DNA of 64,000 bases from assembly GCF_025766255.1 (NCBI RefSeq), contig NW_026516803.1:1-64000 (forward strand), given 5' to 3'. This DNA comes from Zychaea mexicana. Lineage: Eukaryota > Mucoromycota > Mucoromycetes > Mucorales > Lichtheimiaceae. The translations under genes and the position numbers were made by a program. Positions 24,657-37,075 of this stretch are shown here, one piece after another. The first letter of the stretch is position 1; each line of letters begins with the position of its first letter. The notes under the pieces are model-generated. The model saw nothing but the letters and a program-made list of their open reading frames with translations, searched no databases and was not told the origin of the DNA.

Positions 24657-27600
24657 ATGACAGTGATCGCTTCAGCTACACACGCTTCCGGCCTAACGAC
24701 AGCAACAGCACAGACACGCATCGCTCGATCGAAAAGCGGTGCTGACATGTTATTCGACAGAATGAAAAGAGACCAGTTCGATCACGAAGAACAAGCAGCA
24801 ATCGATTTCCTGAATGCAACACTCGTTGACCATGCGCCTATCGAAATTGGACATTTGCATCAAGAGTTGAAAGACGGAGTTTTACTATGCAAGTACGTAC
24901 AAACCATTCTCTTTTTCTTTTTTTAAATATACCACATATTCGCAGGGACCCCAGAAGAAAAAAATCATATCGCCCTGTTTATCTGCGGATATATGTGTGC
25001 GTTATGTCCTATGCGCTTTCTCTTTTCTTTCTTCTTGTCCTGGTACCCGTTATACATGTGTTTGATAAAGAAAAAGAAGGGAGAAAAGGCTGAAAGGGAA
25101 AACTACCTTTTTGGCGCCCGGGCAGGAGATTCTGTGTCTTGAACAAATTTCTTCCAAATGAAAAAGAGGAAAAGGGTTACTCGTTTGAAAGGGGAATAAC
25201 GGAAAGACTAACGTGCACACACACAAACACACAAATCTAGCTTGGTGAACAAGCTACGCCCGGGCACGATCAAACATGTTGGACAACGGGATCTGTCTTT
25301 TATCAAGGTCAGTCTCTGGTGACTGATAAACTTTTACGTCCCAAACCAAAATACATTACACACACAATAGGTCTTTTAAATGAGAACTTTTTTTTTTTTT
25401 TTGATATTGTAGATGGACAATATCACCCGATTCTTACAAGGAGCAAGACAGGTAAACGATTCTGGTTTCGTGTTTTAACGTGTTTTTATATGCGCGAGTG
25501 TGTGCGTTGTGTTGGCGGATTATAGCATTAGGAATGGATAGCAAGAGAGGGGGTGTCAATTAGAAGGGATTGATAGATACATGTCCTGACTTGCTCATTC
25601 TTGTTTGCATTTTGTTGTTTCCAATAGCTCGGGTTAAATGATGCTCAGTTATTCGAGACAATCGATTTGTTTGAAGCCAAAGATATGCCAGCAGTAAGTC
25701 TTCTTTTTATGCGGTTTTCTCTCTTAGGTGGCCTTTAGAAAAGAGGGTCCTTGTTACCAGCTGATGGGGCTTTGCTTGTTTGGAAAAAGTAAATGCAATA
25801 TCAGAAATGGCAGGCTGCTTGGATCGATGCGACAAAAAACCTACTACCAATCCTCCTGCATGATGTACCAAGCCCATTTAACTCCCTCTGTGTTTTACTT
25901 TTTTCCAACAAACCACCCTAAGCAAGAAAGAAGAAAAAGAGATATCTTCTCTTGCTGCTAGACAAAAACAAAACGCTAACTTCTGTACGATGATAATTTT
26001 GTGTGTTTAGGTCGTTCACACTATTTTGGTGATTGCCCAGATGTACACAAAGTCAGTGGGAAATGAAAAGGAGCAATTGCCCAGACTACCGCCCTATAAG
26101 AGCAAGGAGAAGGTCACAAACAAGAAGAAAAAGACAGATGACCAGCGGCAGGAGGAGGATGAAGATGGCGAAGAAACTGATCAAGAGGAGGATGGTGATG
26201 AGGAGGAGCAAGATGAAGTAAAGGAGAATCAACATCCGCAGCCAATAAGCAAGGAGATAGGTAAGTAAAACAAGAAACATATATATTCTCTTTCTTTCTC
26301 TTCTTCAGCTGATTGTAGTATATATACGTACAATAAGCCGTAAAGGGAATAGGGGTTAGTGTAAGATAGAGAGAGTGAGGAGAAATGACGATGGGCCCTT
26401 TCCAAAGAAGAAGACGGGAAAAAAAAAGGGGAAAGGACACTAATGCAAATTTACCCTACGATCCAGGTGCTCCTCCGATACTCAGCGATTACGACAGCAG
26501 CAACTACCACAATAACAATGCAGCAGTAACACAAGACCCTGCCTCGTGCGACAATGCTTCGTCGGGCGGCAACTATCGTGATGTACGAGACATCTTTGGC
26601 TTCCAGCATCCACATCATCCTGGCGATGACACTCATCTTACTGCTGAGACTGACCCATCCTTTGTACGACCGCCTAAATCACCCTTACGTCCAGCATCCA
26701 AACGACGACAAAGCCATCAACAACACTGTCTCCGTCGTAAATCTGCCGAGGATCTGAAATCACGTCGACCCTCCGCACCAGCATTCTCGACACACAGTGG
26801 AAACAAAACGAGCTATGACATTGAGGACGGCAGCAGTGGTGCAGCAAGTGGCGGTGTTGCCTTGTCACGTACATCTTCTGCTTCATCGTGTAATTCATTC
26901 TTATCGTCTGCCTCATCCTCTAGCTCTTCAGAAACTCCATTGACACCCTCATCCGCAACTGCGAGTGGAGCAGCTACGGATGAGCAACAACAACAACAAC
27001 AACAACGACGCGATCGTCGCAAGAGCGCTACATTTGCAGCACACCATCATCATCATCATCCGCATCAACAGCATATCAGCGACCTCCAACAAACCGAGAG
27101 TCTGGGCCGAAAGTTAGATCGGAAGTTATTAAAGTCCATGGAGGCAATCAAGCATGAGAATAGTAGCGGTACTATCAAAGGCCGAGAGAAATTATATCTC
27201 AAGAACAAGGACGGTTTAACGCGCGCCCAATATGTGAGTTCTGCTTTTCATGGCTTTCAATCAAATAGGCTACAGCGTATCTCTATATATCGAGTCCATT
27301 CATTAACAGAACTTGTGAATTTTTGATCAGCAACTTGGCAACTGTATCGGTAAAGGACAATTTGGATCTGTTTACCGCGCATTGGATCTGACTACTGGTG
27401 AAACTGTGGCAGTAAAGAGAATTCGGCTTGACGATGCAGAACTCGACAAAGAGATAATGGCAAGTGAAATGCTCCTGAACTACGCTTGTATAGCTGTGCC
27501 GTACTAACTATCGCATACCAATACACAGAAAGAAGTCGGCCTTCTAAAAACACTCAGCCATTCAAACGTCATCCAATACATGGGGTTCATCCGGAGCAAG

Positions 27601-29296
27601 CACCATATGAATATTGTCTTGGAATACGCTGAGAACGGCTCGCTTATGTCGACCTTGAAAGCCTTTGGCGCATTCCCAGAAAAACTCGTTGCATCCTTCT
27701 GTATCAAGATTCTGAACGGCCTTGAATACTTGCACGCCAACCAAGTGGTGCATTGTGACTTGAAAGCCGCCAACATCCTTACTACCAAAACGGGAGATGT
27801 CAAGTTATCCGATTTCGGTGTATCGCTCAACCTCAAGATCAAAGGATCCGACCCGGGTTCAGTCTCGGGCACGCCTAACTGGATGGCCCCCGAAGTCATT
27901 GAGCTCAAGGGTGCATCCACCAAATCCGATATCTGGTCTTTGGGCTGTACATTGGTCGAACTCGTCACGGGTAAACCGCCCTATGCAGACATGATTGCCA
28001 TGTCTGCCATGTTCCGTATCGTCGAAGACAACTATCCACCTCTGCCGGCCAATATCTCTCAAGACATGCATAGCTTTCTGCTATGCTGTTTCCAAAAGAA
28101 TCCAGAGGAGCGGCCAACAGCAGCCCAACTTAAAGACCATTCGTGGATTCGTGCAAATCAGCGACGCATGAAAAAGAATCATCAGTCCTCGACGCATGGT
28201 ATTTCGTCGTATCTTGAACAACACAAACAACAACAACAACAGCAGCAGCAGCAGCAGCGATCTCATAAACGAAGCAGTCTGCGTCCGACTTCATCTGCTA
28301 GCGACTATTGTCATCCATTGGAGCAGCAACAACAACAACAACAACAACAGACACAGCAGCAAAGACCAGCAACGCCTCAACCGCGTTCACCGGTTGTTGC
28401 TCGGGATGATGCTTCTTTACTTCCTCGTATTGATACTACACCACCTAGCACGACGAGTTCTGGCCAGGCACCTGATTTGGGCTATTCTTCTAGAATTTCG
28501 CATGACAGTGGTTTGTCCAGTGATATCAATGAGGACTATACCACCCATCGATTTATCCAAACATCGTTCGGCAAAGGTAAATAATCGATGCCGGGTAAAA
28601 CTTTATGTAATTATTTGGTCTAACAAGCATTTCCTTCTCATTGCATGTAGTTGTTGAATGCAAAGTATGCGGTGATCTCACAAAATCGCAAGCCATTTTC
28701 TGTGAAGGTAAAATATAACATGTCACGCTCTCGAGTACATAACGCTCACTATCTACTCTCTCTGCAGTATGTGCTTTGATTTGCCATGAAGATTGTAAAA
28801 AGCAGGCATTTTCATGCCCACCCAAAGTCAAGGACCAGCAACCTTCTTACGACGTAAGTGTATAATGATAGATGAGAGTATGAACAAACCGCCGTACTCA
28901 AAGGGGGCCAAATAGTGGGTTTTTTCAGCCAAGATCTACAACCGCTCTCGACAAGACCGCACTGGATCCCAAGATTCGGTTCGAAGCACCCACAGCGCCA
29001 ACAATAACGCTGTACAAGAAATCACATGGAATCATCAAAACAAGGACATTTTCGGCAACACCTCACTCGAGAACCATCCGGAGGCAGAAAGCATTCGCAA
29101 GTACTCCAAAGCCCTTGGCCTGACACCTCAGGAACAACGTGCCTTGATCCAAAACCAAGCCTTGCTGTCGCATACATTGGCGTTGCAGCACATGAATCCT
29201 GAAGCCGTCGAAAAGTTGATCAAGAAACGTAAAGACCGCAAGAAGAGTATCAGCTCTGCTGCCAGTGTCTCTTCTGAAGATTGCACTATCAGCTAA
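24657..29296 (+). CDS. Cdc7/SepH-like STE kinase with N-terminal CH domain and C-terminal C1 domain
   Basis: Eleven exons (24657-24892, 25241-25307, 25413-25451, 25628-25693, 26011-26260, 26467-27233, 27331-27459, 27529-28576, 28651-28707, 28768-28853, 28916-29296) join in phase to 1041 residues. Residues about 35-155 are a calponin-homology domain (DFLNATLVDHAPIEIG, HQELKDGVLLCNLVNKLRPG, ITRFLQGARQLGL). An acidic and low-complexity linker follows. The kinase starts at about 476: GKGQFGSVY, Lys504 in VAVKRI, HCDLKAANIL (Cys594 replaces the Arg of HRD; Asp595 kept), DFG at 613, and a GTPNWMAPEV activation segment. The closest known kinases are the septation-network MAP3K-like Cdc7/SepH/Cdc15 group. 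A C1 zinc domain begins at His858 (HRFIQTSF, CKVCGDL, CALICHEDCKKQAFSC). Intron 7 (27460-27528) is GC-AG. The protein probably acts in cytokinesis or polarity at membrane and actin sites; this is inference. Confidence 0.85.
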
Positions 29297-29706
29297 ACCC
29301 CAAAACAACCCTAACCCACTCCAGCCGTCATTTTCTGTATCCCTTTTATTTTTTTTTATCAGTTTTTCCCCTCACGTACTACCGGTCATATATACTTATC
29401 TCTCTCCCTCTCTCTCTCCTTGATGTACTTTTAAATGTGTCTTTTTTTGTCTTTATCCCGTTACTCTTCTTCTTCTTCTTACAGCGTAAAGTCAGTCCTT
29501 TTTTTATTTTCTCTCTCTCTCTATATTTCCAAAACAATGAAGAAAAGAGCTGGGGAAATTGCCTTCCACCTCTCTTTTTTTGTATAAATCAAATTTATTT
29601 TCCTGCATATCAACTTGCCCTGCATATTTTACTATTAATTCTGTGCGTCTCTCAGTTAGCAAAAAATAAACATATATACTCTAAATCACAGATCACACTT
29701 TTTTCT
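29297..29706. terminator. convergent 3' region
   Basis: The kinase gene and the SAP-domain gene end facing each other here. The sequence is pyrimidine-rich on the plus strand and includes AATAAA at 29666-29671, a possible polyadenylation signal. No gene is visible. Confidence 0.4.
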
Positions 29707-30892
29707 TCATGAAGAAAACAGTAAACTTACTGTGCCAAAACGTTCAGCACGTCTTTTCTTCTTTTCCGCCTCAGCTTCTTTGGTAGGAACACCAAATCGT
29801 TCTGCTCGCTTTCGCTTCTTTTCGTCCTCGACCTCTTTACTGGGTATTCCGAATCGTTCCGCGCGTTTTTTTAATACTTCAGGATCGATACCCTGTATTA
29901 TATTCGTGCATATGTCCAATGTGAGTTAGTTAGTTAGTAGAGTGGACCAGCAACTTGTTACTTGTATACCAGCATTAGCTTTCAATTTACCTTTGGTGAT
30001 GAAGAAGAAGGGGAGGGCGAAGAGGGGTTCTTTACTTGCTTTGGAGCCGCCGCGCCAAAACGTTGAGCGCGTAGCTGTTGTTTGCTCTTTTCATCCAAGT
30101 CCACATTGAATCGCTTTGCGCGTTCGATCTTTCTTTGAAGGTCAAGTGCTGCAGTATCATTTGTGGCTGCCACGGGCTGTTGTTTGGCGGGCGAGGATGT
30201 GGGTGGTTGTGTTGTTGTCTTTGGCAGCGACGACGACGACGACGACGAAGAAGAAGAGGAGCCAAACGTAATAGGTGTATACTTGAAGCTGGATCCAGGT
30301 TTTATGATCTCTTTAGGTGGTTCTTCCTTCTTTTGTTCTCCTTGTTGTTTCGTGGAGGTAGTAGCTGTCTCTTGCGTAGCTGACGTCGTTGTCGTGTCCG
30401 TGAAGTTTTCAGCTGGTGTTGCTGCTTCAGTCGTTGTTGTTGAAGTAGCAGCAGCAGGAGTTACAGATTGAATAGTATCGTCTTGTTTCTGATCAATGGT
30501 CGAAAGTGGAAGCGAGCTACAATATCCCATTGTCAGTTCCTTTGCACTCGCGTGTCCATGCTCCAAATTCAATAATTCTAAAATTTAAAAGAGAAAAAAG
30601 AAAGGGAATATACGGTACTCTAAATCATCAACTTTGGTGGATTCTTCAAACTCTTCCAATCCGGCAAGATCGTCAAGCGAAGTAAGCTCAAGTGCCTTCT
30701 TTTCATCATGCTTGACAAGACGATCAATCAGATCTTCTTTTTTACCAGTGTGGGGTAAACCATTCTTTTGCAAGATTTCTAAAAGTTAAACCAGTTAGCA
30801 TCAGCCATGACAATGAGAAACTGTATGACCTTGTTTCTGAATTTATTACCTTGCAATTCTTTCACTTTTAATGATTTGTACTTGTCGGCCAT
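29707..30892 (-). CDS. THO1: SAP-domain mRNA-export factor (Tho1/SARNP-like)
   Basis: Four minus-strand exons (30850-30892, 30614-30778, 29991-30577, 29707-29892) encode 326 residues. The N-terminal SAP domain (residues about 6-40: LKVKELQEILQKNGLPHTGK, EDLIDRLVKHDE) binds nucleic acid. A long Thr/Ser/Gln-rich linker follows. The C-terminus carries the Tho1/MOS11 repeats: AKRFN, RAQRFG and three copies of RAERFG, spaced about 20 residues. Family members bind the DEAD-box ATPase Sub2/UAP56 through such repeats and act in mRNA export with TREX. The exon 2 donor is GTATAT; an earlier GTACCG would break frame. The stop chosen is the first in frame, but a GTAAGT lies just after the last RAERFGT, so a further 3' exon is possible. 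Confidence 0.82.
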
Positions 30893-30980
30893 ATTATGGT
30901 TCTGAATTTGGTATACAGTCTAAAGTTGAGTTGAGATATAAAGAACAAAGCCTTGCGTAGACCAAATTTTAGTGCTTCAT

Positions 30981-31222
30981 AATTTTCGCCTAGCGAAAAT
31001 TGGGGATTCTTGGTGAAGTTGACGTCGAACCTAAAACTCCTGACATACAAGTGCACCCAGCAGAAAACAAATCTTATAAATACAAATTGTCAACACTTTT
31101 CACCCCCTCCCTTCAACAGATTTAGGTTTTCATATGTATTTTCAAGTAAAGTAATTGATTTTTCGCCTCTAATTTTCGCCTTTTTTCGCCTATTTTCGGC
31201 TATTTTCGCCCTGGCGAAAAAT
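30981..31222. repeat. foldback/MITE-like element with TTTTCGCC repeats
   Basis: A perfect inverted repeat (AATTTTCGC, 3-base loop, GCGAAAATT) at 30981-31001 is matched 200 bases away by a second one (ATTTTCGCC, 2-base loop, GGCGAAAAT) at 31202-31222. Between 31158 and 31210 TTTTCGCC occurs in near-tandem copies, one as TTTTCGGC. The two hairpins bracket ordinary AT-rich sequence. This looks like a small non-autonomous element. GGCGAAAA also resembles an E2F-type site, so a regulatory array is an alternative. Confidence 0.5.
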
Positions 31223-32570
31223 CAACACTGCTAACTTGTAGCTATTATGCATCGTTTTTTCCTGTGTCTAGCGGACCCACGCCGCACAAAGCGAAATAAT
31301 TACCAGACTAATCAGTTACTGTGTTCATTTATTGCCATGACGAAGAATAGAAGAAAAGTGCCCACCTGCTTTTCTTTGGGGGATAACCCAAATTTACGAT
31401 GGCCATCAACTAGACAATTTGGTTGGGTAGGTCTTTTTAAACAAGAGACTCCCTATTCTCCAAAAAGACGTTTCAGTGTACGAAATAGACTACTTTGATA
31501 AATACACACAACACTATATAACGGTTCATAGCCATGCGTTCTAGAGGGGTGGGAGGTTTCTTTCAACAGTAAGAGTAAATCCAATGCTCTGTAACCATCG
31601 TACGGTACTGGACGACCTTGTATATCCCTTTCGTTCCCATCATCCTCCCATTACACGTATATCTCTCTCCACCTTTTTTAAAACACTCTCGCCTTTTGTT
31701 GGTTGACAAAAATGTGACGCAAAAAAGAACGGCAAGATCGACATTGTTGAACGAATCAACAATACTGTTGAGCTCCAGGTAACGCAAACGAGAGCACGCG
31801 CGCGCGTGCTTGTCTGTTTCTTTGCATCACCTTCTAGTTGGCATATATAAGGAGTAAATGATGGGTTCGCGTTTTCTCCAAGCACGTCCGCGTTTTAAAC
31901 CAAACTACACACACCCGTACAGAGTAGAGCTATAGCTTTACTCACGTTCCAGCTGTGAATGACGACGTCAATCAAAAAAAAACTGAAAGTGGAGTACCAT
32001 AGCAATCGCCATCGCTAACATTTCGGTTCTTCAACGATGAAAGATCAACGGTTAATGCCGAAAATTGCACCAGAAAAGGCATTGCATTGTTATTCTTCAT
32101 AGACTACTGGCGTATGAGGCTGGTTGAAGGAAGGGGCAATTTTTCAACTCAATTAAGTGAAGCAACCAAAAGATTGATTACTGGTTTAGTGCTGTAATAG
32201 CTTGAAATAATGGATGGCAAAGTAATTACCGCTTGGCTTGAACAAGAAGGAGGGGCGTACAATAGCTTTATTTCAGTCAGCGTTTCAAAGAGGGAAGAAA
32301 GAGTTTAAATGCCGCAAACTGTGTGTGCCGGTTCCGCGTAAAGTGTGTGTGTGTGTGCTTCTCTCCTTCTACTCTCCTCTTTTTACAGTTTCCCTTTCCT
32401 CTTTTTCTTTTACTTGATTGTGTATATTTTTTCTTCTTCTTCTTGTTTACTCTTTCTTTCTTTCCCATTTAAAAACCCTCAACCCCGTTTCCGCCACCAC
32501 CTTTAATTTGTGTGTGTGCTTAACGGATTCAACCCTCCCGAGAGTCCTTTTTTTTTGTTCCCGAGGAATC
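31223..32570. other. intergenic region, promoter of the response-regulator gene
   Basis: Short open frames at 31247-31498 and 31640-31885 have no recognisable product. A GT-rich run at 32343-32358 and pyrimidine-rich tracts (32360-32480) lie in the probable 5' leader of the SSK1-like gene. Confidence 0.45.
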
Positions 32571-35500
32571 ATGCCAGCCGTAGGCGATTCATCCACCACT
32601 TTTTCGAAGCCGCAGGCCCAACAAAGCAGCAGCGACAATAACAGCGCGTTAAAACCGCCGGAAAAGCCTAGTCCATCTCTATCGAGATTATCATCGACCG
32701 AGGATTCAATACCACAACAACAACATCAACATCAACAACGACGACCGCACCTCGCCTACTTGCGGACAGCATGGTCATCTCGTGAACTCAAGACCGGGTC
32801 AAAAACACTGGACGCTCATGCCGAAGACCTTGGAGTACCACCCATTGAGCTGCCCGAATCATCAGCAACATTAAGCGGCATTGATCCATTACAAAGTGAA
32901 GTGCAACGACTGTTACTCGCTACCAAAGTTGCATGTCTTATAGCACTTGGAGGGCAATTTTACTATCACTATCAAGAATCCTCTTCTTCTTCCTCAGCAC
33001 TCCCATTGGTCATGATTGCCGCGTGGACACTGATGCTTTTCATGGACTCTTCTGTCTTTGACGTCACCTGTGTCCAAATTTTGACGGTCTTCACATTAGC
33101 AGGCGTGTCGCTCAATATCTATCTCGGGCAAAACAGCGAACTCCACAATCTGATGGCGTTTGTACTCGTATCGACAGCCACGTGTCTTTCCATTGTCGCG
33201 GGCCGTATCGATCTTGTCAGCAAACAGCATCTCAAGGACGAGCGGAAACGAGCACAGGCATTTGTCAATGAATCAGTACAAGGACTCAAGGACCAACGGT
33301 TATCGTTCTTGTCTACGGTGTCACAAGAAGTTCAGGATGCAGCCCTGATGGTCATCACCACCTTGGAGCAGTTTTCTCCGTCCAGCATATTGACAGATAC
33401 GCACGAGCTGCTGAGTGCCTGTTCGATTGCAGTTCCTATTGCCAGCATTTCGGCCATCAACACTACCATCAAACAAGTGTGCTATGTCAGCTCGCATTTG
33501 CAACTCATGGGTCGGTTATTACGTCAAGCACCCAATGACGAAACAGTCCAAAGTGATATACGGATCGAGTTTGATGTTGGTGACCTTGTGCAGAATATTG
33601 GTGATGCGTTAGCGGCTATGGCGGCTCGATTGGATGTCAATTTGGTGATTTATCATTCAGAGAATGGAATGCATTATACCAATGTGCTCGGTGACGAAGG
33701 AGCTATCCGACATGGATTACTTAATGTAAAGTATTTATCTATTTTATAGGGCGGGGGAAGGAGAAATCATGGGGTTGGTGGAGCTTTGGCGGAACAATAG
33801 AGAAAGAAGAAAACTTAACACACATGACCTATACACTGTTTATAGCTTTTGCGAAACATTCTCGAAGGATGCACGCCTGGCGCTTGCATCGAACTAGGGT
33901 TGAATATAGTGCCAGCAGAAACTCAGGGCAACAAGCTACTTGTGTCATTTGAGATCATCCACTCTGTCTCGCCCGCGATCCCCGATGGCCTGAGCCCTGC
34001 CATGCTGCCGAACGCAAATCTCACGATGCAGTTGCTGCAGTTTATTGGCGGCAAATTGGCAGTGAGCGATGCAGGAAAGAACAAGACGCGGTTTGAGGTG
34101 ACGATCGAGATGGACGCGGGCAGCGACGGTAGTCGTCGTTTACTGTTGCTGGAAGACTCGTCGTTGAATCTGATCAACAACAAGCAGCTTGCGAGCATCA
34201 AGTTCTCCCACGAGCCAACACTAAAGGATCTATTCAAGTTTATTGAAAGTCTCAAGGGATTAAAGATGGTGCTACATGCTCGCGAGCGAAGTGTGTTTGC
34301 AAAACATCTTACAAGTTGCTTGGCTGGTTGGAATGCGGATATTAGCCATGTGCCAGTAGTGCGGCAGGCTGCACTTGGTACGATGGACAGTGACGATGCT
34401 TCAAGCACGAGCGGCGAAGGATCGTCGATAGCGACCGCCGGAACTGGCAGTGTAGCAGCAACACCACAGCAAGAAATGAATCCGATCACAACGCCCGAAT
34501 TAGCAGCAGCAGCAACATCGTCACCATCGTCACGCTCGACAACCAACAAAAAAGTACCTTCACCGGCGATTGCAGAAGAACAAATCCATTCGATCCCACC
34601 TGCCTTTGTACTGATTGACGACGACGTCGAGACACTCGAACGCAAGATCAGAGAGTTCCGTTCACAGCCGCCCGTGTCGGCCAATACCCTCCAACATCAT
34701 CAGCATATGCGACGACACAAGCACACCAAATCAAGTGTCAACAATAACAACAGCGGCAGCAATAGTCCGCAGCCCAACTTCTTCCATCAGGGCACGACAG
34801 CCATCATCCACTTTACGTCGCTCAACAAGTTTAAGCGGGTGCGCGATACATTGCAGATGTTTTCAACCATGTCCAATATGCCATTTTCAATGCCACGTTT
34901 AGTTGTTGTGCCCAAACCTGCAGGTCCGCGTCGGTTCTTGACAGCTTTGCATACGGCATGGAACAATGCTGTGGTTGAACCTCACTTCATCCCTATTGCT
35001 ACCTCACCCCTAAGTCCTTTACCACAAACCGTGTCGTTTGGGTCTGTCATGCAACAGCAACGTGACTCGTTCACGCCACCTACACCTGGTAGTGCATACA
35101 TCGGTACCCCGGGTGTTGTTGCTGGTGCCGCAGGACACGAGGTAGACAAGCGTCATCATCATCATTATCATCATCGTGGTTCGCCCATCGCTGGTGTTGA
35201 ACAACCAGGAAGGCGGCGTCCTAACAGTGGGGTCTACAGTCCACCCCAAGTCTCTTCTTCTGCTGCAGATGGAATGGATGGTGGCAACTACTTTTCCATG
35301 GTTGGCAATGGTGGTAGCTCGTCCAGTGCTTCCTCAATAGCAGCAGCAGCAGCCACGAGACGTCGTTCACACACTGAACTTGCTTTGCAGCAACAAGCTG
35401 AGGATAAACACACACACCAGCAACAGCAATCATCACCAGCAGCAACAGCAGGAGGAGGAGGAGAGGCTATAAATGCTGATGGTGTCGTACCAACAACTGC

Positions 35501-37075
35501 GGCTGATACTGTGGCAGCATCGGCACTCTCAACGGCCGCTTTACCTGAAATGACCAATGGCGGTGTTGGCGAGCAGCAGCAACAGCCTTCGTCGTCGTCA
35601 ATGACTTCTCCTATCGGTGGTGATGCAAGCAAGGGAGGCGCGTCGACGACTGTCTCGGCCACGTCACCATCGACCGCGCCGAACGATACTACAAATAACA
35701 GCACTACGCCAGAAAAGAAACCATTGGTATGGCGAAAGATGAACTTCAAGTTCAACAAAAAGAAAAGGGCCTCTGCCTTTGCAAATGTTGTCAGTCCACC
35801 CATCAACGTGCTTATTGTTGAAGGCAAGTATCCTCCTTTGTATAAACGACGTAGTAACACTTGTCTCTCTATTGCAAAATTGCCTTTGATCTGGTTTTGG
35901 CCAACTTTTTTTTCCGTTATCTCCTAACATTACACACATTTTAGACAACACGATCAATCAAGCCATTCTGTCAACTTGGATGAAAAAACACAAGATCAAG
36001 TGCTCTGTTGCCAGTAACGGCCAAGAAGCTGTGGAGCGATGGAAAGGAGGCGGCTTTCACCTTGTGCTGGTAAATTGTCATTGAGAAACAGGGAGTAGTA
36101 GGATAATAGTGAGACAGAGTCTGTGGGAAGAGAGAAAAAGTAGGAGCTGATCATCGTTTTCTGTGTGTGTGTGTGTCTCTCTCTCTCTAGATGGATATCC
36201 AGCTGCCAGTCATGAATGGTATTGATGCAACCAAGACGATCCGTGCCATTGAAAAGGAGCAACGCATTGGTGTGTTGCCCACAACCTCGCCCACACCCTC
36301 GGGATCCACCTCCTCAGCTGCAGCAGTAGCAGCAGCCATGATGGATAATACGTCCACGACCACTGAATCATTGACAGCAGCAGCATCTGCAGCCGCTGCT
36401 GCTACACAAGAAGAACCACCACCGTCAACCTTCCGTTCGCCTGTGATCATTGTGGCATTGACGGCTTCTTCGTTGGAATCAGATCGACACGCTGCGCTGG
36501 CGGCAGGATGCAATGATTTCCTGACGAAACCTGTCAGTTTGGAGTGGTTGGAAAAGAAAATTATCGAGTGGGGCTGTATGCAGGCACTTATTGATTTTGA
36601 GGGCTGGAGACGGTGGAAGCGATCGGCAACCGACAAACCAGCACTCAAATCTGGTACTACTAGTACTACTACTACGTCTCAGCAAAAAGAGCCAGCATCA
36701 ACGACGCCTAATAGCAGTGGAAACCAAGCGACGAAGAACAGGAATGATGAGGAGGCGACAAAAGCAGTATCGATACCACCCACGGTGGAAGAGGAGGAGG
36801 CCACTGGCAGCACTAACAACGATACAAAGGCAGAACCACAACAATCCCCCTCGGCAACGACCAGGAACAAGGGCATCGTTCTTCCTGGCGCAGCTGGATT
36901 TTCCAAAAGGCGTTTCTCGACGTTTGACGAAAAGCAATCGTCGCGTGGCAAGAGCATATTGCTCATGTCCAAGAGTGGATCTGATTCAGACCTTTTACCG
37001 GGACGCCCCCACGGTGATAAGGATCGACGGAACAACAACATCCAACAACAACAACGACCCACTACCCACAAATAG
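32571..37075 (+). CDS. SSK1: Ssk1/Mcs4-type response regulator
   Basis: Four exons (32571-33725, 33846-35823, 35945-36069, 36191-37075) encode 1380 residues. The N-terminal third has hydrophobic segments (about residues 115-200) and then a degenerate histidine-kinase-like region without a clear phospho-accepting His or ATP motifs. A long Ser/Gln/Asn-rich stretch follows. The receiver domain starts near residue 1038 (NVLIVEDNTINQAIL), with the phospho-acceptor Asp1088 in MDIQLPVMNG and Lys1199 in LTKPVS. About 60 low-complexity residues interrupt it between the Asp and the Thr-containing strand (IIVALTAS). In yeasts Ssk1/Mcs4 relays phosphate state from Ypd1/Mpr1 to the MAP3K of the Hog1/Sty1 stress pathway. 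Intron 2 has a GC donor inside the conserved VE|DN codons. Confidence 0.85.

Noticed and set aside
32277..32468. Lys-rich minus frame upstream of SSK1
   Set aside because: Mirror image of a pyrimidine-rich leader; low complexity only.
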